Below are positions 25,919 to 34,452 of a DNA stretch of 63,963 bases, one piece after another. The position numbers and the translations under genes are program-made. Positions within the stretch are counted from its first letter, which is position 1. Each line of letters starts with the position of its first letter. Below the pieces are notes generated by a model that was not told where the DNA came from, did not search any database, and saw only the letters and a program-made list of their open reading frames with translations. Origin of the DNA: CAYWEP01 sp964613075 (GTDB lineage: Bacteria > Patescibacteriota > Microgenomatia > Levybacterales > UBA12049); contig CAZTFV010000001.1 in assembly GCA_964613075.1 (NCBI GenBank), positions 1-63,963 on the forward strand, given 5' to 3'.

Positions 25919-27208
25919 CTATCTCTTAAGGAATCCTTCGTAATTCCGCATCACCAGCTGTGCCTCAATTGCCTTAAACGTCTCAAGCACAACACTCACC
26001 ACGATAAGAATACTGGTGCCGCCAAGAAGAAGCGTCTGTATACCGGTAATTGACTGGACAACTGTCGGCATAACTGCAATGATACCTAAGAATATCGCGC
26101 CGACCAAGGTGATACGCGTGAGAATATAGTTAAGGTATGCGCTTGTGGGACTACCTGGTCTGATACCCGGAATAAATCCGCCGTATTTTTGAATCTCTTC
26201 AGCGATTTTCTTCGGATTAAAAACCACAGCCGTATAGAAAAAGGTAAACCCGACGACCAACAGGAAATAAATAACATTATAAGGAATGTCTGTTGGCTGA
26301 AGCCACGTTGTCATAAATTGACCAATACTGTTAAGGATAGCATTTTTCGAAACAAGTAAATAATTTCCCAGCAGGGACGGAAGAAGAACCAGTGATACGG
26401 CAAAAATGATTGGGATAACACCCGCCTGATTAAGCCGAAGCGGTAAATGAGTCGATTGACCACCATACATCTTATTTCCACGCACCCGTTTTGCGTAATA
26501 AACAGTAATCTGCCGAACAGCTTCGTTGACAACAATAATCGCTGCAATAACCAAAATACCCATCGCCATAAATGCCAATAATCCCAATGCACTTTCTGCA
26601 GTTACTGTAGAGAGTGTCTGTCCTGCCACAACCGGCAGCCTTCCGACAATACCAGCAAAAATAAGAACCGAAATCCCATTTCCCACGCCCCGTTCAGTAA
26701 TAAGCTCCCCAAGCCACACGAGAAGCATCGTCCCGGTAACCATGACGGCCAAAAAAGAAAGAAGCGATAGGGGATCAAGTATTCCTATAATGCCTTGGCT
26801 GCGAAGAAGTGCATACATACCAATCGCCTGAAGAAACGCAAGCGGCACTGTCAGGATCCTTGTGTACTGGTTAATTTTCTTGCGTCCCTGCTCTCCCTCT
26901 TTTTGCATTTCTTCAAGTTTCGGAAAAACCATGGTCAAAAGTTGCAAAATAATTGAGGCATTAATATAAGGATTAAGACCAAGCGCCATAATGGAAAAAT
27001 TTGCCAATGTCCCACCTGAAAAGATATCCAAGAGGCCAAGGAATTGATTCTGAGAAAAAAGGTTTTTTAATTGATTTACATTTACACCGGCAACAGGAAT
27101 ATGAGCAAAAATACGAAATACCAGGAAAATAGCCAAGGTAAAAAGAATTTTCTTGCGAACCTCAGGGGTCCGGAAACTATTTCTCAAAACGGAAAAAAAC
27201 TTGTTCAT
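25919..27208 (-). CDS. secY: Protein translocase subunit SecY
   Basis: 429 residues, ten membrane segments. FRIFAHIPVAGVN near the start, the plug region around LLDIFSGGTLANFSIMALG, and the loop YYAKRVRGNKMYGGQSTHLP identify SecY, the export channel. The start overlaps rplO by ATGA. Confidence 0.97.
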   Translation of the reverse strand: MNKFFSVLRNSFRTPEVRKKILFTLAIFLVFRIFAHIPVAGVNVNQLKNLFSQNQFLGLLDIFSGGTLANFSIMALGLNPYINASIILQLLTMVFPKLEEMQKEGEQGRKKINQYTRILTVPLAFLQAIGMYALLRSQGIIGILDPLSLLSFLAVMVTGTMLLVWLGELITERGVGNGISVLIFAGIVGRLPVVAGQTLSTVTAESALGLLAFMAMGILVIAAIIVVNEAVRQITVYYAKRVRGNKMYGGQSTHLPLRLNQAGVIPIIFAVSLVLLPSLLGNYLLVSKNAILNSIGQFMTTWLQPTDIPYNVIYFLLVVGFTFFYTAVVFNPKKIAEEIQKYGGFIPGIRPGSPTSAYLNYILTRITLVGAIFLGIIAVMPTVVQSITGIQTLLLGGTSILIVVSVVLETFKAIEAQLVMRNYEGFLKR

Positions 27209-27657
27209 GGAGTTGAATCGTATGCAACGCTTCCCCCGGCTTTTTCAATCTTCTTAGCGGCCTGCTTTGATACTGCCAACCTCACCTGAAGCGGTACAGT
27301 CAGCTCGCCATCACCGAGGATTTTTACACCATACGTTTTCGCATCTTCTTCTGATACAATCCGATGTTTAACAAGCGCTTGGACATCAACAACGCTGTTT
27401 TTCGGCAGGAGATTAAGCGCCTTTACATTAATAATAACAGGTGTTGGCTTAAATACTTTGTTTTTTCCTTTCCCTCTGTGAAACGGGAGGCGTTTTATCA
27501 ACGGCAAAGCGCCTCCTTCAAAGGAAAGAGGGATGCTGGAACGCGCCTTTTGTCCTTTTGTACCCCGCCCGGCAGTCTTTCCCCGACCGCTTCCATGTCC
27601 TTGCCCGAGTCTTCTTCCTTGGCGCTTGGTAATTTTTTTCATATGTGCTAAATTCAT
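27205..27657 (-). CDS. rplO: Ribosomal protein L15 (uL15)
   Basis: 150 residues. GRRLGQGHGSGRGKTAGRG and GQKARSS are the conserved start; the C-terminal L18e-like domain ends VSKQAAKKIEKAGGSV. It directly follows rpsE with no L30 gene between, a CPR trait. Confidence 0.97.
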   Translation of the reverse strand: MNLAHMKKITKRQGRRLGQGHGSGRGKTAGRGTKGQKARSSIPLSFEGGALPLIKRLPFHRGKGKNKVFKPTPVIINVKALNLLPKNSVVDVQALVKHRIVSEEDAKTYGVKILGDGELTVPLQVRLAVSKQAAKKIEKAGGSVAYDSTP

Positions 27658-27660
27658 AAC

Positions 27661-28170
27661 TCAAGCACCCTTCCCTTCCCGCGACTTCTCAGCTTTCTCT
27701 CTTGTATAGCGATCCTCAAGAATCCGAAGCGCCGCAAGCGTTGCCAATACGTTACTGGCCTGATTACTCGTACCCAAAACTTTTGATGATACGTTCGTAA
27801 TCCCTGCTGCTGACACAACGCTTCGTACTGCTCCTCCTGCGATAATACCGCTTCCGGGAGGTGCCGGCTTAAGCATAACTCGTGCCGCACCCACCTTGAC
27901 ATCAACCCGGTAGGGAATCGTACCATTGACAATAGGAGCATGCACCAAATGCTTACGTGCAAGTAAAATCCCTTTCCTGATTGCCGAGGAGACATCAGGC
28001 GCTTTCCCCAAACCTACCCCTACTCGTCCTTTCTTATCACCCACAACCGTCAGAGCGGAAAAGCCGATCTTATTCCCGCCTTTCGTTTTTTTCGAAACTC
28101 GATTAATCTTTACCACCTGCTCTGAAAATTCATCTCGTGGCTTACCAGGATCAAATTGCATTCTTGCCAT
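27661..28170 (-). CDS. rpsE: Ribosomal protein S5 (uS5)
   Basis: 169 residues. Double-stranded RNA-binding-like N-domain (EFSEQVVKINRVSKKTKGG) and C-domain with PAPPGSGIIAGGAVRSV. Involved in decoding fidelity. rpmD (L30), which normally follows, is absent. Confidence 0.97.
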   Translation of the reverse strand: MARMQFDPGKPRDEFSEQVVKINRVSKKTKGGNKIGFSALTVVGDKKGRVGVGLGKAPDVSSAIRKGILLARKHLVHAPIVNGTIPYRVDVKVGAARVMLKPAPPGSGIIAGGAVRSVVSAAGITNVSSKVLGTSNQASNVLATLAALRILEDRYTREKAEKSREGKGA

Positions 28171-28172
28171 AC

Positions 28173-28520
28173 TTAGAACTGCAAGCCTCCTTCCCTTGCC
28201 CCTTCTGCAACCGCCTTTACTCGTCCGCGATATGCATAGCTCCCCTTATCAAATACAACCTGTTTTATTTTCTTACCCTTGGCCATTTTTGCCGCCTGCA
28301 TACCCACCATCTTTGCTTTTTCAAGCCGTGTGCTTTTTGACTCTTTTCCCAACTGCTTTTCAGAAACACTCACCAATGTTTTACCATTCGCATCATCAAT
28401 CACCTGGGCGTACATATACTGATTTGACCGAAAGACAGAAAGCCTCGGCCTTTCCTTCGTGCCCTGGACTTTCTTTCGTACTCTCGTTTGCCTTCTTACT
28501 CTTTTTACTATCCTATTCAT
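28173..28520 (-). CDS. rplR: Ribosomal protein L18 (uL18)
   Basis: 115 residues. GTKERPRLSVFRSNQYMYAQ and FDKGSYAYRGRVKAVAEGAR are L18 signatures; binds 5S rRNA. Two bases from rpsE. Confidence 0.97.
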   Translation of the reverse strand: MNRIVKRVRRQTRVRKKVQGTKERPRLSVFRSNQYMYAQVIDDANGKTLVSVSEKQLGKESKSTRLEKAKMVGMQAAKMAKGKKIKQVVFDKGSYAYRGRVKAVAEGAREGGLQF

Positions 28521-28551
28521 AATTTTTAATTTTTCATTTTTAACTTTTAAT

Positions 28552-29103
28552 TTACTTTGTTCCTACTGCTTTCGCCGCTTTACCGGCTTTCCTTCGTATC
28601 CATTCTCCCATATATTTTATCCCCTTCCCTTTGTACGGTTCAGGTGGCCTGACCGAGCGGATTCGTGCCGCCATATCACCGACCAATGTTTTATCCGCAC
28701 CCGATACGGTAATCACGTTCTCCCCGACACTAAATGTAATTCCCTTCGGAGGAGCAATTTTTACCGGATGGGAAAACCCCAAAGACAAAACCAATTCCGA
28801 CCCTTGAACCTGTGCCCTATACCCGACACCCGAAAGTTCCAATTTTTTCTCAAAACCCGAAGATACACCTTTCACCATATTCGCGATAAACGCGCGAGTG
28901 AGGCCTGAAAGCGCAGGCCCATTCGGATTATTCGCATCAGTCTGCTTAACAATAAGCTTTCCATCCTGCAGGGCAACAGTAATACCTGCCGGAACAACAA
29001 ATTTCCCTTCACCTTTCGGCCCGTTTACCGTAACGACGTTGTTATGTATATTGACAGTAACGCCTTCCTGAATTATTACCGGTAATTTTCCTATCTTAGA
29101 CAT
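28552..29103 (-). CDS. rplF: Ribosomal protein L6 (uL6)
   Basis: 183 residues, two L6 domains; the conserved C-terminal PPEPYKGKGIKYMGEWIRRK is present. Sits near the factor-binding site of the 50S subunit. The gap upstream to rpsH carries a palindromic repeat. Confidence 0.97.
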   Translation of the reverse strand: MSKIGKLPVIIQEGVTVNIHNNVVTVNGPKGEGKFVVPAGITVALQDGKLIVKQTDANNPNGPALSGLTRAFIANMVKGVSSGFEKKLELSGVGYRAQVQGSELVLSLGFSHPVKIAPPKGITFSVGENVITVSGADKTLVGDMAARIRSVRPPEPYKGKGIKYMGEWIRRKAGKAAKAVGTK

Positions 29104-29107
29104 ATAC

Positions 29108-29176
29108 TATATCCTGAGCTCGCTTGCCCTGCTCGCCCTGAGCTTTGTCGAAGGGAGCTTGCCGAATGGGTCGAAG
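29108..29176. repeat. Palindromic repeat (rpsH-rplF gap)
   Basis: CCTGAGCTCGCTTGCCCTG, then CCTGAGCTTTGTCGAAGG and GAATGGGTCGAAGGATCA. Core CTGAGCTT.GTCGAA matches copies in rplD (35111-35151) and at 40955-41010. Confidence 0.65.
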
Positions 29177-29178
29177 GA

Positions 29179-29568
29179 TCACCAGATACTAAAAAGCAGC
29201 TCTCCTCCCACGCCTTTTTTTGCCGCATCCGATCCTGTCATAATTCCCTGTGACGTTGATACAACTGACAGCACTGCATCTTTATACTTCTCTACTGCCT
29301 CATGTGCACTGACGTATACCCGAAGTGAAGGTTTTGAAACGATTCGCACTCTTGTCAATGCCGGTCTTCGCCTGACATACCGAAGGGTTGTCTTAAGAAT
29401 TCGCTTGTTATCGACAGTTTCTTCTTTTAACTCAGCCAAAAAACCTTTCTTCAGCAAAAGCTTACCGATCTCAAAGGTAATATTTGAATATGGCGCAACA
29501 ACTACCTGTCGTCTGGCCAAATATGCATTTTTAATCCGTAAAACAAAATCCGCTACTTGATAATTCAT
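29179..29568 (-). CDS. rpsH: Ribosomal protein S8 (uS8)
   Basis: 129 residues. Begins with DFVLRIKNAYLARRQ and ends STSQGIMTGSDAAKKGVGGE then LLFSIW, the standard S8 ending. Binds the central domain of 16S rRNA. Confidence 0.97.
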   Translation of the reverse strand: MNYQVADFVLRIKNAYLARRQVVVAPYSNITFEIGKLLLKKGFLAELKEETVDNKRILKTTLRYVRRRPALTRVRIVSKPSLRVYVSAHEAVEKYKDAVLSVVSTSQGIMTGSDAAKKGVGGELLFSIW

Positions 29569-29625
29569 ATAAATAATTTTTCCTTTTTAATAGTGAGCAG
29601 TTTACCCCGAGCTCGTCGAGGGAAA

Positions 29626-29811
29626 CTACCAGCTTGACTTCAATACTCCCGGTAACTCGCCTTTTGAAGCTAATTCCCGAAAGCACACTCTGCACAAACC
29701 GAAGCGGCGTAAGTACGCGCGAGATCTACCGCAAATACTGCAGCGATTTACCTGTCGCACCGCAAATTTTTGCTTTTTCTGAAATTTAACAATATCCGAT
29801 ACTTTTGCCAT
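29626..29811 (-). CDS. rpsN: Ribosomal protein S14, zinc type (uS14)
   Basis: 61 residues, type Z. Zinc cysteines at C24, C27, C40 and C43 (CSIC...CRVC). Placed between rplE and rpsH as usual. Confidence 0.97.
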   Translation of the reverse strand: MAKVSDIVKFQKKQKFAVRQVNRCSICGRSRAYLRRFGLCRVCFRELASKGELPGVLKSSW

Positions 29812-29838
29812 ATTAGTCGCTTTGCTCCATATGCGCTT

Positions 29839-30387
29839 TTAACTTTCCACTTTCTGAAATGGCATACCCATTGCCTCAAGAAGCGCCATACCCGTCGCAT
29901 TATCTTGCCCCGTCGTGACAAAGATAATTTCCATCCCCTGCATCCGCTCAACACTCGCAGGATCTATCTCAGGAAATACGGCGTATTCGGAAAGTCCAAG
30001 TGCATAATTTCCCTGTCCGTCAAAACTCTTCCTGCTGACTCCATGAAAATCCCGAAGCCTTGGCAGAACTATCTTAACCAGCCTGTCAAAAAACATATAC
30101 ATCCGTTTCCCGCGAAGCGTCACCACCGCACCGATTTCATCGCCTTCACGAAGTTTAAAACTCGCAATCGACTTTTTTGCCTTTACGATCTTTGGCTTCT
30201 GCCCGGTAATAGTAGAAAGTGCCTTTGCTGCCCGTTCAATATTCTTCTTATCCGCAACCGCGTCTTTCACTCCCATATTGATAACTATCTTTACAAGACG
30301 CGGCACAGCCATCAGATTAGCAACACCCATTTTCTGCTTCAGATCACTCATAATTGTTTGATTAAATCTTTGCTGTAAACCTTCCAT
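29839..30387 (-). CDS. rplE: Ribosomal protein L5 (uL5)
   Basis: 182 residues. MGVANLMAVPRLVKIVINMG, then LREGDEIGAVVTLRGKRMY, and the ending IFVTTGQDNATGMALLEAMG. Binds 5S rRNA and tRNA. Confidence 0.97.
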   Translation of the reverse strand: MEGLQQRFNQTIMSDLKQKMGVANLMAVPRLVKIVINMGVKDAVADKKNIERAAKALSTITGQKPKIVKAKKSIASFKLREGDEIGAVVTLRGKRMYMFFDRLVKIVLPRLRDFHGVSRKSFDGQGNYALGLSEYAVFPEIDPASVERMQGMEIIFVTTGQDNATGMALLEAMGMPFQKVES

Positions 30388-30411
30388 ATTGTTATATTTT
30401 TTTTATTCGCA

Positions 30412-30717
30412 TTAAATAGTTTTTTCGCAATTCTTACAGATGCGAGTTTTTTCTTTCCCCTCAAATGAATAACCGACTCTGGACGGCTTTTTACATTTCG
30501 GACATATAAAGGCAACATTCGCAACCGGTAAGGGCTTTGTTATAGTGATAATCTCCGATTTCTTATTTCGATCTCGTGATTTCAAATGTCTTTTATACTG
30601 ATTCACCCCTTCAACAACGACCCTATCTTCTTTCGTCAAAACCTGAAGGATCTTACCGCTTTTCCCTTTATCTTTTCCTGCTACAACATTTACTGTATCT
30701 CCTCTTTTAAGTTTCAT
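30412..30717 (-). CDS. rplX: Ribosomal protein L24 (uL24) with zinc ribbon
   Basis: 101 residues. KOW motif (GDTVNVVAGKDKGKSGKILQ) and a C-terminal CPKC...CKNC zinc ribbon, the form found in many bacteria. Confidence 0.96.
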   Translation of the reverse strand: MKLKRGDTVNVVAGKDKGKSGKILQVLTKEDRVVVEGVNQYKRHLKSRDRNKKSEIITITKPLPVANVAFICPKCKKPSRVGYSFEGKEKTRICKNCEKTI

Positions 30718-30742
30718 AATTCTTAATTCCTAATTCTAAATT
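30718..30742. repeat. Short heptad array (rplN-rplX gap)
   Basis: Three to four AATTCNT units in seven-base phase fill the 25-base gap. Confidence 0.5.
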
Positions 30743-31117
30743 CTATACTACCTCTGTCGCCATACTGGTAATTTTCGCAAATCCCCGATCTCTCACTTCC
30801 CGAGCAATCGGTCCGAAAATACGTGTCCCGCGAGGATTTTTATCTTTCGGATTATCAATAAGTACTGCCGCATTATCCGAAAATCTGACATATGATCCAT
30901 CCGATCTACGCTGCTCTTTTCTTGTTCGTATAACTACCGCTTTTACAATCTCCGAATCCTTGACTTGACCATTTGGGTTTGCCTGTCGCACGACGCAGTT
31001 TAAGATATCTCCAATAAAACCAAATTTTCGTTTTGATCCGCCAAGCACATGGATAACCATAAGGGACTTAGCACCGGAATTATCAGCCACGGTAAGTATA
31101 CTTCTGTGTTGTATCAT
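30743..31117 (-). CDS. rplN: Ribosomal protein L14 (uL14)
   Basis: 124 residues. MIQHRSILTVADNSGAKSL and RGTRIFGPIAREVRDRGF are strong L14 signatures. Binds at the subunit interface. Confidence 0.97.
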   Translation of the reverse strand: MIQHRSILTVADNSGAKSLMVIHVLGGSKRKFGFIGDILNCVVRQANPNGQVKDSEIVKAVVIRTRKEQRRSDGSYVRFSDNAAVLIDNPKDKNPRGTRIFGPIAREVRDRGFAKITSMATEVV

Positions 31118-31121
31118 AGGG

Positions 31122-31373
31122 TTATTTTTCTCCTTTCGACTGATTTATTACTGCAGAAATAGTAAAGTATTTATCTTTTGCTAATTTTCTTGTCTGACTA
31201 ATAAGAACAGTGTCGCCAACTGCCACATGCTTCCCATGCAGAGCAACTTTGTATTTCTTGCTCCGTCTCGATAGCTTCTTGTAAGTTGGATGAGGTCGTT
31301 TCCACACAACCTCAACCACTACGGTTTCTTTCATGGCAAGAGATATAACGGTTCCTGTCAACATTCTAGGCAT
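31122..31373 (-). CDS. rpsQ: Ribosomal protein S17 (uS17)
   Basis: 83 residues from the ATG at 31373 (MPRMLTGTVISLAMKETVVV); a start at 31394 lies inside rpmC and is unlikely. OB fold, KRPHPTYKKLSRRSKKYKVH-like loop (here KVALHG). Overlaps the rpmC stop by 8 bases. Confidence 0.95.
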   Translation of the reverse strand: MPRMLTGTVISLAMKETVVVEVVWKRPHPTYKKLSRRSKKYKVALHGKHVAVGDTVLISQTRKLAKDKYFTISAVINQSKGEK

Positions 31374-31572
31374 GATCGTTTTCCTTTCTCGCAAGTGCCG
31401 TGAGAATCTGCGCTATTTCAGTTCGTTTCCTTTTTAAAGAACGCGTATCTGTAAGCTTCATCTGTTCTTTTTCCATGGATAAGGAAAAAAGCGCATCTCT
31501 TGCGTCGGTCAAGAGCTTTTGCAGCTCTTCTTTTGTTTTATTGTGTAACTCTTTTACTTCTTGTATTTTCAT
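31366..31572 (-). CDS. rpmC: Ribosomal protein L29 (uL29)
   Basis: 68 residues, two helices: MKIQEVKELHNKTKEELQKL and RSLKRKRTEIAQILTAL. Near the exit tunnel; docking site for chaperones and SRP. Confidence 0.95.
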   Translation of the reverse strand: MKIQEVKELHNKTKEELQKLLTDARDALFSLSMEKEQMKLTDTRSLKRKRTEIAQILTALARKENDHA

Positions 31573-31577
31573 AAAAG

Positions 31578-31991
31578 TTAATTGTGTGTCCTCTCTATTA
31601 TCCGTGTCTTTACCGGTAACTTATGTGACGCAAGGCGCAGCGCTTCAAACGCTATATCCCTCGTAACACCACCCATTTCAAAAAGTATCCTACCCGGTCT
31701 GACAGGTGCGACATACTCATGAACGTCGCCTTTTCCTCCGCCCATGCGTACCTCCGGCGGCTTCTTGGTAATCGGTTTGTCAGGAAAAATTCTGATCCAG
31801 GTTCTGCCGCCACGCTGCGTATAATGCGTAATTGACCGGCGGGCTGCCTCAATTTGCCGGCTCGAAACCCAACCAGTACTCTCAGCCGTCAAGCCATACT
31901 CTCCGAAGGAAAGCGCAACGCCATTTTGTGCATACCCTTTCATTTTTCCCCGCATTTGTTTTCTATACTTTACCCGTCTTGGTACTAACAT
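31578..31991 (-). CDS. rplP: Ribosomal protein L16 (uL16)
   Basis: 137 residues. MLVPRRVKYRKQMRGKMKG and the conserved RMGGGKGDVHEYVAPVRPGR. Lies near the A-site tRNA. Confidence 0.97.
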   Translation of the reverse strand: MLVPRRVKYRKQMRGKMKGYAQNGVALSFGEYGLTAESTGWVSSRQIEAARRSITHYTQRGGRTWIRIFPDKPITKKPPEVRMGGGKGDVHEYVAPVRPGRILFEMGGVTRDIAFEALRLASHKLPVKTRIIERTHN

Positions 31992-32027
31992 AAGTTACTT
32001 AAGTCACCTAAGGTACCTAGGTTACTT
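31983..32027. repeat. Heptad-phased repeat (rpsC-rplP gap)
   Basis: AAGTTAC, TTAAGTC, ACCTAAG and following units spell a self-complementary AAGTNACTTAAGT..CCTAGGT pattern. A sister copy is at 33088-33126. Confidence 0.6.
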
Positions 32028-32672
32028 ATTCTCTCCCCTATTGATCCAGACCTTAACGCCGATATAACCCTTCTTTGTCATCGCCGGCAGCTGTGCATAG
32101 TCTATATGCTCACGAATCGTCGAGAGAGGGACAGTCCCTTGCTGGATTTTTTCCCGTCTGCCGATATCAGAACCAGCGATTCGACCGGATAATAAAATCC
32201 TAACCCCTCTTGCTCCTGCCCCCATTACCCGTTCTGCATTTTGATTAAGGACGCGTTTATATGGAAGCCGACGCGATATTTGCTCAGCAACATTCCGGGC
32301 AACAAGATAGGCACTGAGATTGGGTTCTTTTACCGGTTCTATCTGAATATCAATTTTCGGCATTTGCTTATTTCCCAAGCGCTGTTTCTGGAAAAATGAC
32401 ATAATAAATTTCTTCAGCTCCTCAAGACCTGTCCCCGCACGACCGATTACAATACCCGGCCGTGAAACATAAGCTATAATTTTTACACTATTGATCGATC
32501 GCTCAATCTCAACTCGATCCACCCCTGCATTCTTCAATCGCTCCATAAGTGCGCGACGCAAGCGATAATCTTCAAGCACGGTATCTTTATATGCCCGCTC
32601 ATCAAACCACCTACTATTCCAGTCAAAAACATTTTTGATTCGTACCAAATGTGGATTAACTTTCTGTCCCAT
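32022..32672 (-). CDS. rpsC: Ribosomal protein S3 (uS3)
   Basis: 216 residues. MGQKVNPHLVRIKNVFDWNS, KH domain with GRAGTGLEELKK, and C-domain GVRILLSGRIAGSDIGRREK. Part of the mRNA entry channel. Confidence 0.98.
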   Translation of the reverse strand: MGQKVNPHLVRIKNVFDWNSRWFDERAYKDTVLEDYRLRRALMERLKNAGVDRVEIERSINSVKIIAYVSRPGIVIGRAGTGLEELKKFIMSFFQKQRLGNKQMPKIDIQIEPVKEPNLSAYLVARNVAEQISRRLPYKRVLNQNAERVMGAGARGVRILLSGRIAGSDIGRREKIQQGTVPLSTIREHIDYAQLPAMTKKGYIGVKVWINRGENK

Positions 32673-32679
32673 ACAAATA

Positions 32680-32749
32680 AAGTCCTAAGTTATAAGTTAC
32701 AAGTCCTAAGTAAATTGACTTAGGATTTAGCACTTGTGACTTGTGACTT
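32680..32749. repeat. Heptad-phased inverted array (rplV-rpsC gap)
   Basis: Ten perfect seven-base units: five AAGTNNN, then five of the complementary NNNACTT type. It extends into rplV, supplying its last residues (SQVTSAKS) and stop codon. Close relative of 19621-19690. Confidence 0.8.
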
Positions 32750-33085
32750 CCCCTCCTTTTCTTTCAATACTACTCTAATATGGCTACTCCGTTTCTTATA
32801 TGGATGTATCCTGCCCCGTGTCGACGGGTGATAACGCTTTAAAAACGGCCCTTCCGTCACTTCAATGCTGCCGATCACAAGACCTGCTTTATCAAGCTTG
32901 GCATTATTTACCGCATTCGCAACTGCGCTCTTAAGTGTTTTTGCCAAAGGCGTCGCTGCTCGTTTCTCAAGCACAAAAAGCGCAGCCAAGGCATCATCAA
33001 TCGGCATGTGCTTGACCGCCTCTGCAATCAAGCGTACTTTCCTCGGACTGATTCTGACTGATTTTGCTACTGCTTGTACTTCCAT
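32720..33085 (-). CDS. rplV: Ribosomal protein L22 (uL22)
   Basis: 121 residues. VRISPRKVRLIAEAVKHMP and RIHPYKKRSSHIRVVLKEKE. Its long loop lines the exit tunnel. The C-terminal residues after KEKEGK are encoded by a heptad repeat array. Confidence 0.97.
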   Translation of the reverse strand: MEVQAVAKSVRISPRKVRLIAEAVKHMPIDDALAALFVLEKRAATPLAKTLKSAVANAVNNAKLDKAGLVIGSIEVTEGPFLKRYHPSTRGRIHPYKKRSSHIRVVLKEKEGKSQVTSAKS

Positions 33086-33087
33086 AG

Positions 33088-33126
33088 TTTAAGTAACTTA
33101 AGCTACCTAAGATACCTAGGTAACCT
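33088..33126. repeat. Heptad-phased repeat (rpsS-rplV gap)
   Basis: TTAAGTA, ACTTAAG, CTACCTA, AGATACC, TAGGTAA: partly self-complementary; sister of 31983-32027. Confidence 0.6.
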
Positions 33127-33409
33127 ATGTCTTTGAGATCTCCCTTGCTACCACTCGACCGTGCGCTCTGAATGTGCGTGTCGGTGCAAATTCTCCCAAG
33201 CGATGGCCAACCATCGGCTCCATCACAAAAACATTTATAAATATCCGGCCGTTATGGACTGCGAAGGTATGGCCGACGAACTCAGGCGGAATTTGCGATG
33301 CTCTCGCCCAGGTCTTAATCGGCGTTTTGTCACCGCCAAGCTTTCGCCGCATGACTTTCTGCAATAGTTTTTGATCTATGTATGGACCTTTTTTGCTGCT
33401 TCTTGCCAT
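33125..33409 (-). CDS. rpsS: Ribosomal protein S19 (uS19)
   Basis: 94 residues. MARSSKKGPYIDQKLLQKV, IPPEFVGHTFAVHNG and GHRLGEFAPTRTFRAHG. Binds the 16S head with S13. Start overlaps the rplB stop by one base. Confidence 0.98.
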   Translation of the reverse strand: MARSSKKGPYIDQKLLQKVMRRKLGGDKTPIKTWARASQIPPEFVGHTFAVHNGRIFINVFVMEPMVGHRLGEFAPTRTFRAHGRVVAREISKT

Positions 33410-34152
33410 TATTTACCCTTTCTCCTCTGTAATATATGTTTATTAGAATATTTTTTTTTCTTACGAGTGTTGCCGACTGCCTTTCGCCCGGCATATGTCT
33501 TAGGACTCGGCATGCCGATACCGGATCGACCTTCTCCTCCTCCGTGCGGATGAGAGCGGGGGTTTTGCGCAACTCCTCTGACAGTTGGCCGAATTCCCAT
33601 GTGTCGCTTGCGTCCAGCCTTACCGATAACTTCATTCTTCCAGTCAATATTGCCAACCTGCCCGACTGTTGCAAATCCTACTGCCGGAACTTTTCGCATT
33701 TCTCCGGATGGCATCTTTAGATGAACAAATCCTTCCTCCAAAGCGGTAATAATCGCACCCACTCCCGCTCCCCTTGCCAGTTGTCCACCTCTGCCGGGTG
33801 TAAGCTCAATATTATGGATAACTGTTCCCACAGGTATTTCTGCCATCGGCAGTGCATTGCCCAATCGTATATCCACTCCCGAGCCCGAAACGATCGTATC
33901 GTTCAGTCGCAACCCCAGAGGTGAAAGGATATATCGCTTCTCACCGTCTGTGTATTGTACCAAAGCAATATCGCATGTGCGATTGGGGTCATATTCAATA
34001 CCGATAACCCGCGCCTGTATATTACGCTTATCCCGCTTAAAATCAACAAGCCGAATAAATCGCTTGTGCTGCCCGCCCTGGTGTCTTACTGTCACCTGGC
34101 CAGTTACATTTCTTCCCGACTGTTTCTTCTTAATAATTTTCAATCTCTTCAT
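33409..34152 (-). CDS. rplB: Ribosomal protein L2 (uL2), short form
   Basis: 247 residues versus ~275 usual: about 30 residues are missing at the N-terminus, where it starts at MKRLKIIKKKQSGRN, close to the conserved GRN..G.. segment. The rest is intact, including the functional HPHGGGEGR loop (VRGVAQNPRSHPHGGGEGRS). Needed for peptidyl transfer and subunit joining. Confidence 0.97.
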   Translation of the reverse strand: MKRLKIIKKKQSGRNVTGQVTVRHQGGQHKRFIRLVDFKRDKRNIQARVIGIEYDPNRTCDIALVQYTDGEKRYILSPLGLRLNDTIVSGSGVDIRLGNALPMAEIPVGTVIHNIELTPGRGGQLARGAGVGAIITALEEGFVHLKMPSGEMRKVPAVGFATVGQVGNIDWKNEVIGKAGRKRHMGIRPTVRGVAQNPRSHPHGGGEGRSGIGMPSPKTYAGRKAVGNTRKKKKYSNKHILQRRKGK

Positions 34153-34163
34153 AGGCTTGCCTA

Positions 34164-34451
34164 CTATGCCGCTACTTCAAATAACCCGATCTTCTCACCG
34201 GAGAGAAGCCCAACTGTTGCTTTCTTAAATGGCGAGTTTTTTACTTCTATTCTTTTCTGACCTGTCCGTTTTGTCTTGCCCTTAACGACACTAGTCATGA
34301 TGCTCACGATATGCACACTGAATTTTTTCTCAATTGCTTCCTTAATGGCTTGCTTACGGGCAAATCTTGCTACAATAAAGGTGTATTTCCCTTCTCCCGC
34401 CTTGTGCATTGATTTCTCCGTGACAAGCGGTTTTAGCAAAACAGTTTGCAT
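34164..34451 (-). CDS. rplW: Ribosomal protein L23 (uL23)
   Basis: 95 residues. LLKPLVTEKSMHKAGEGKYTF and the RTGQKRIEVKNSPFKKATV segment. Located at the tunnel exit. Confidence 0.96.
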   Translation of the reverse strand: MQTVLLKPLVTEKSMHKAGEGKYTFIVARFARKQAIKEAIEKKFSVHIVSIMTSVVKGKTKRTGQKRIEVKNSPFKKATVGLLSGEKIGLFEVAA

Positions 34452-34452
34452 A

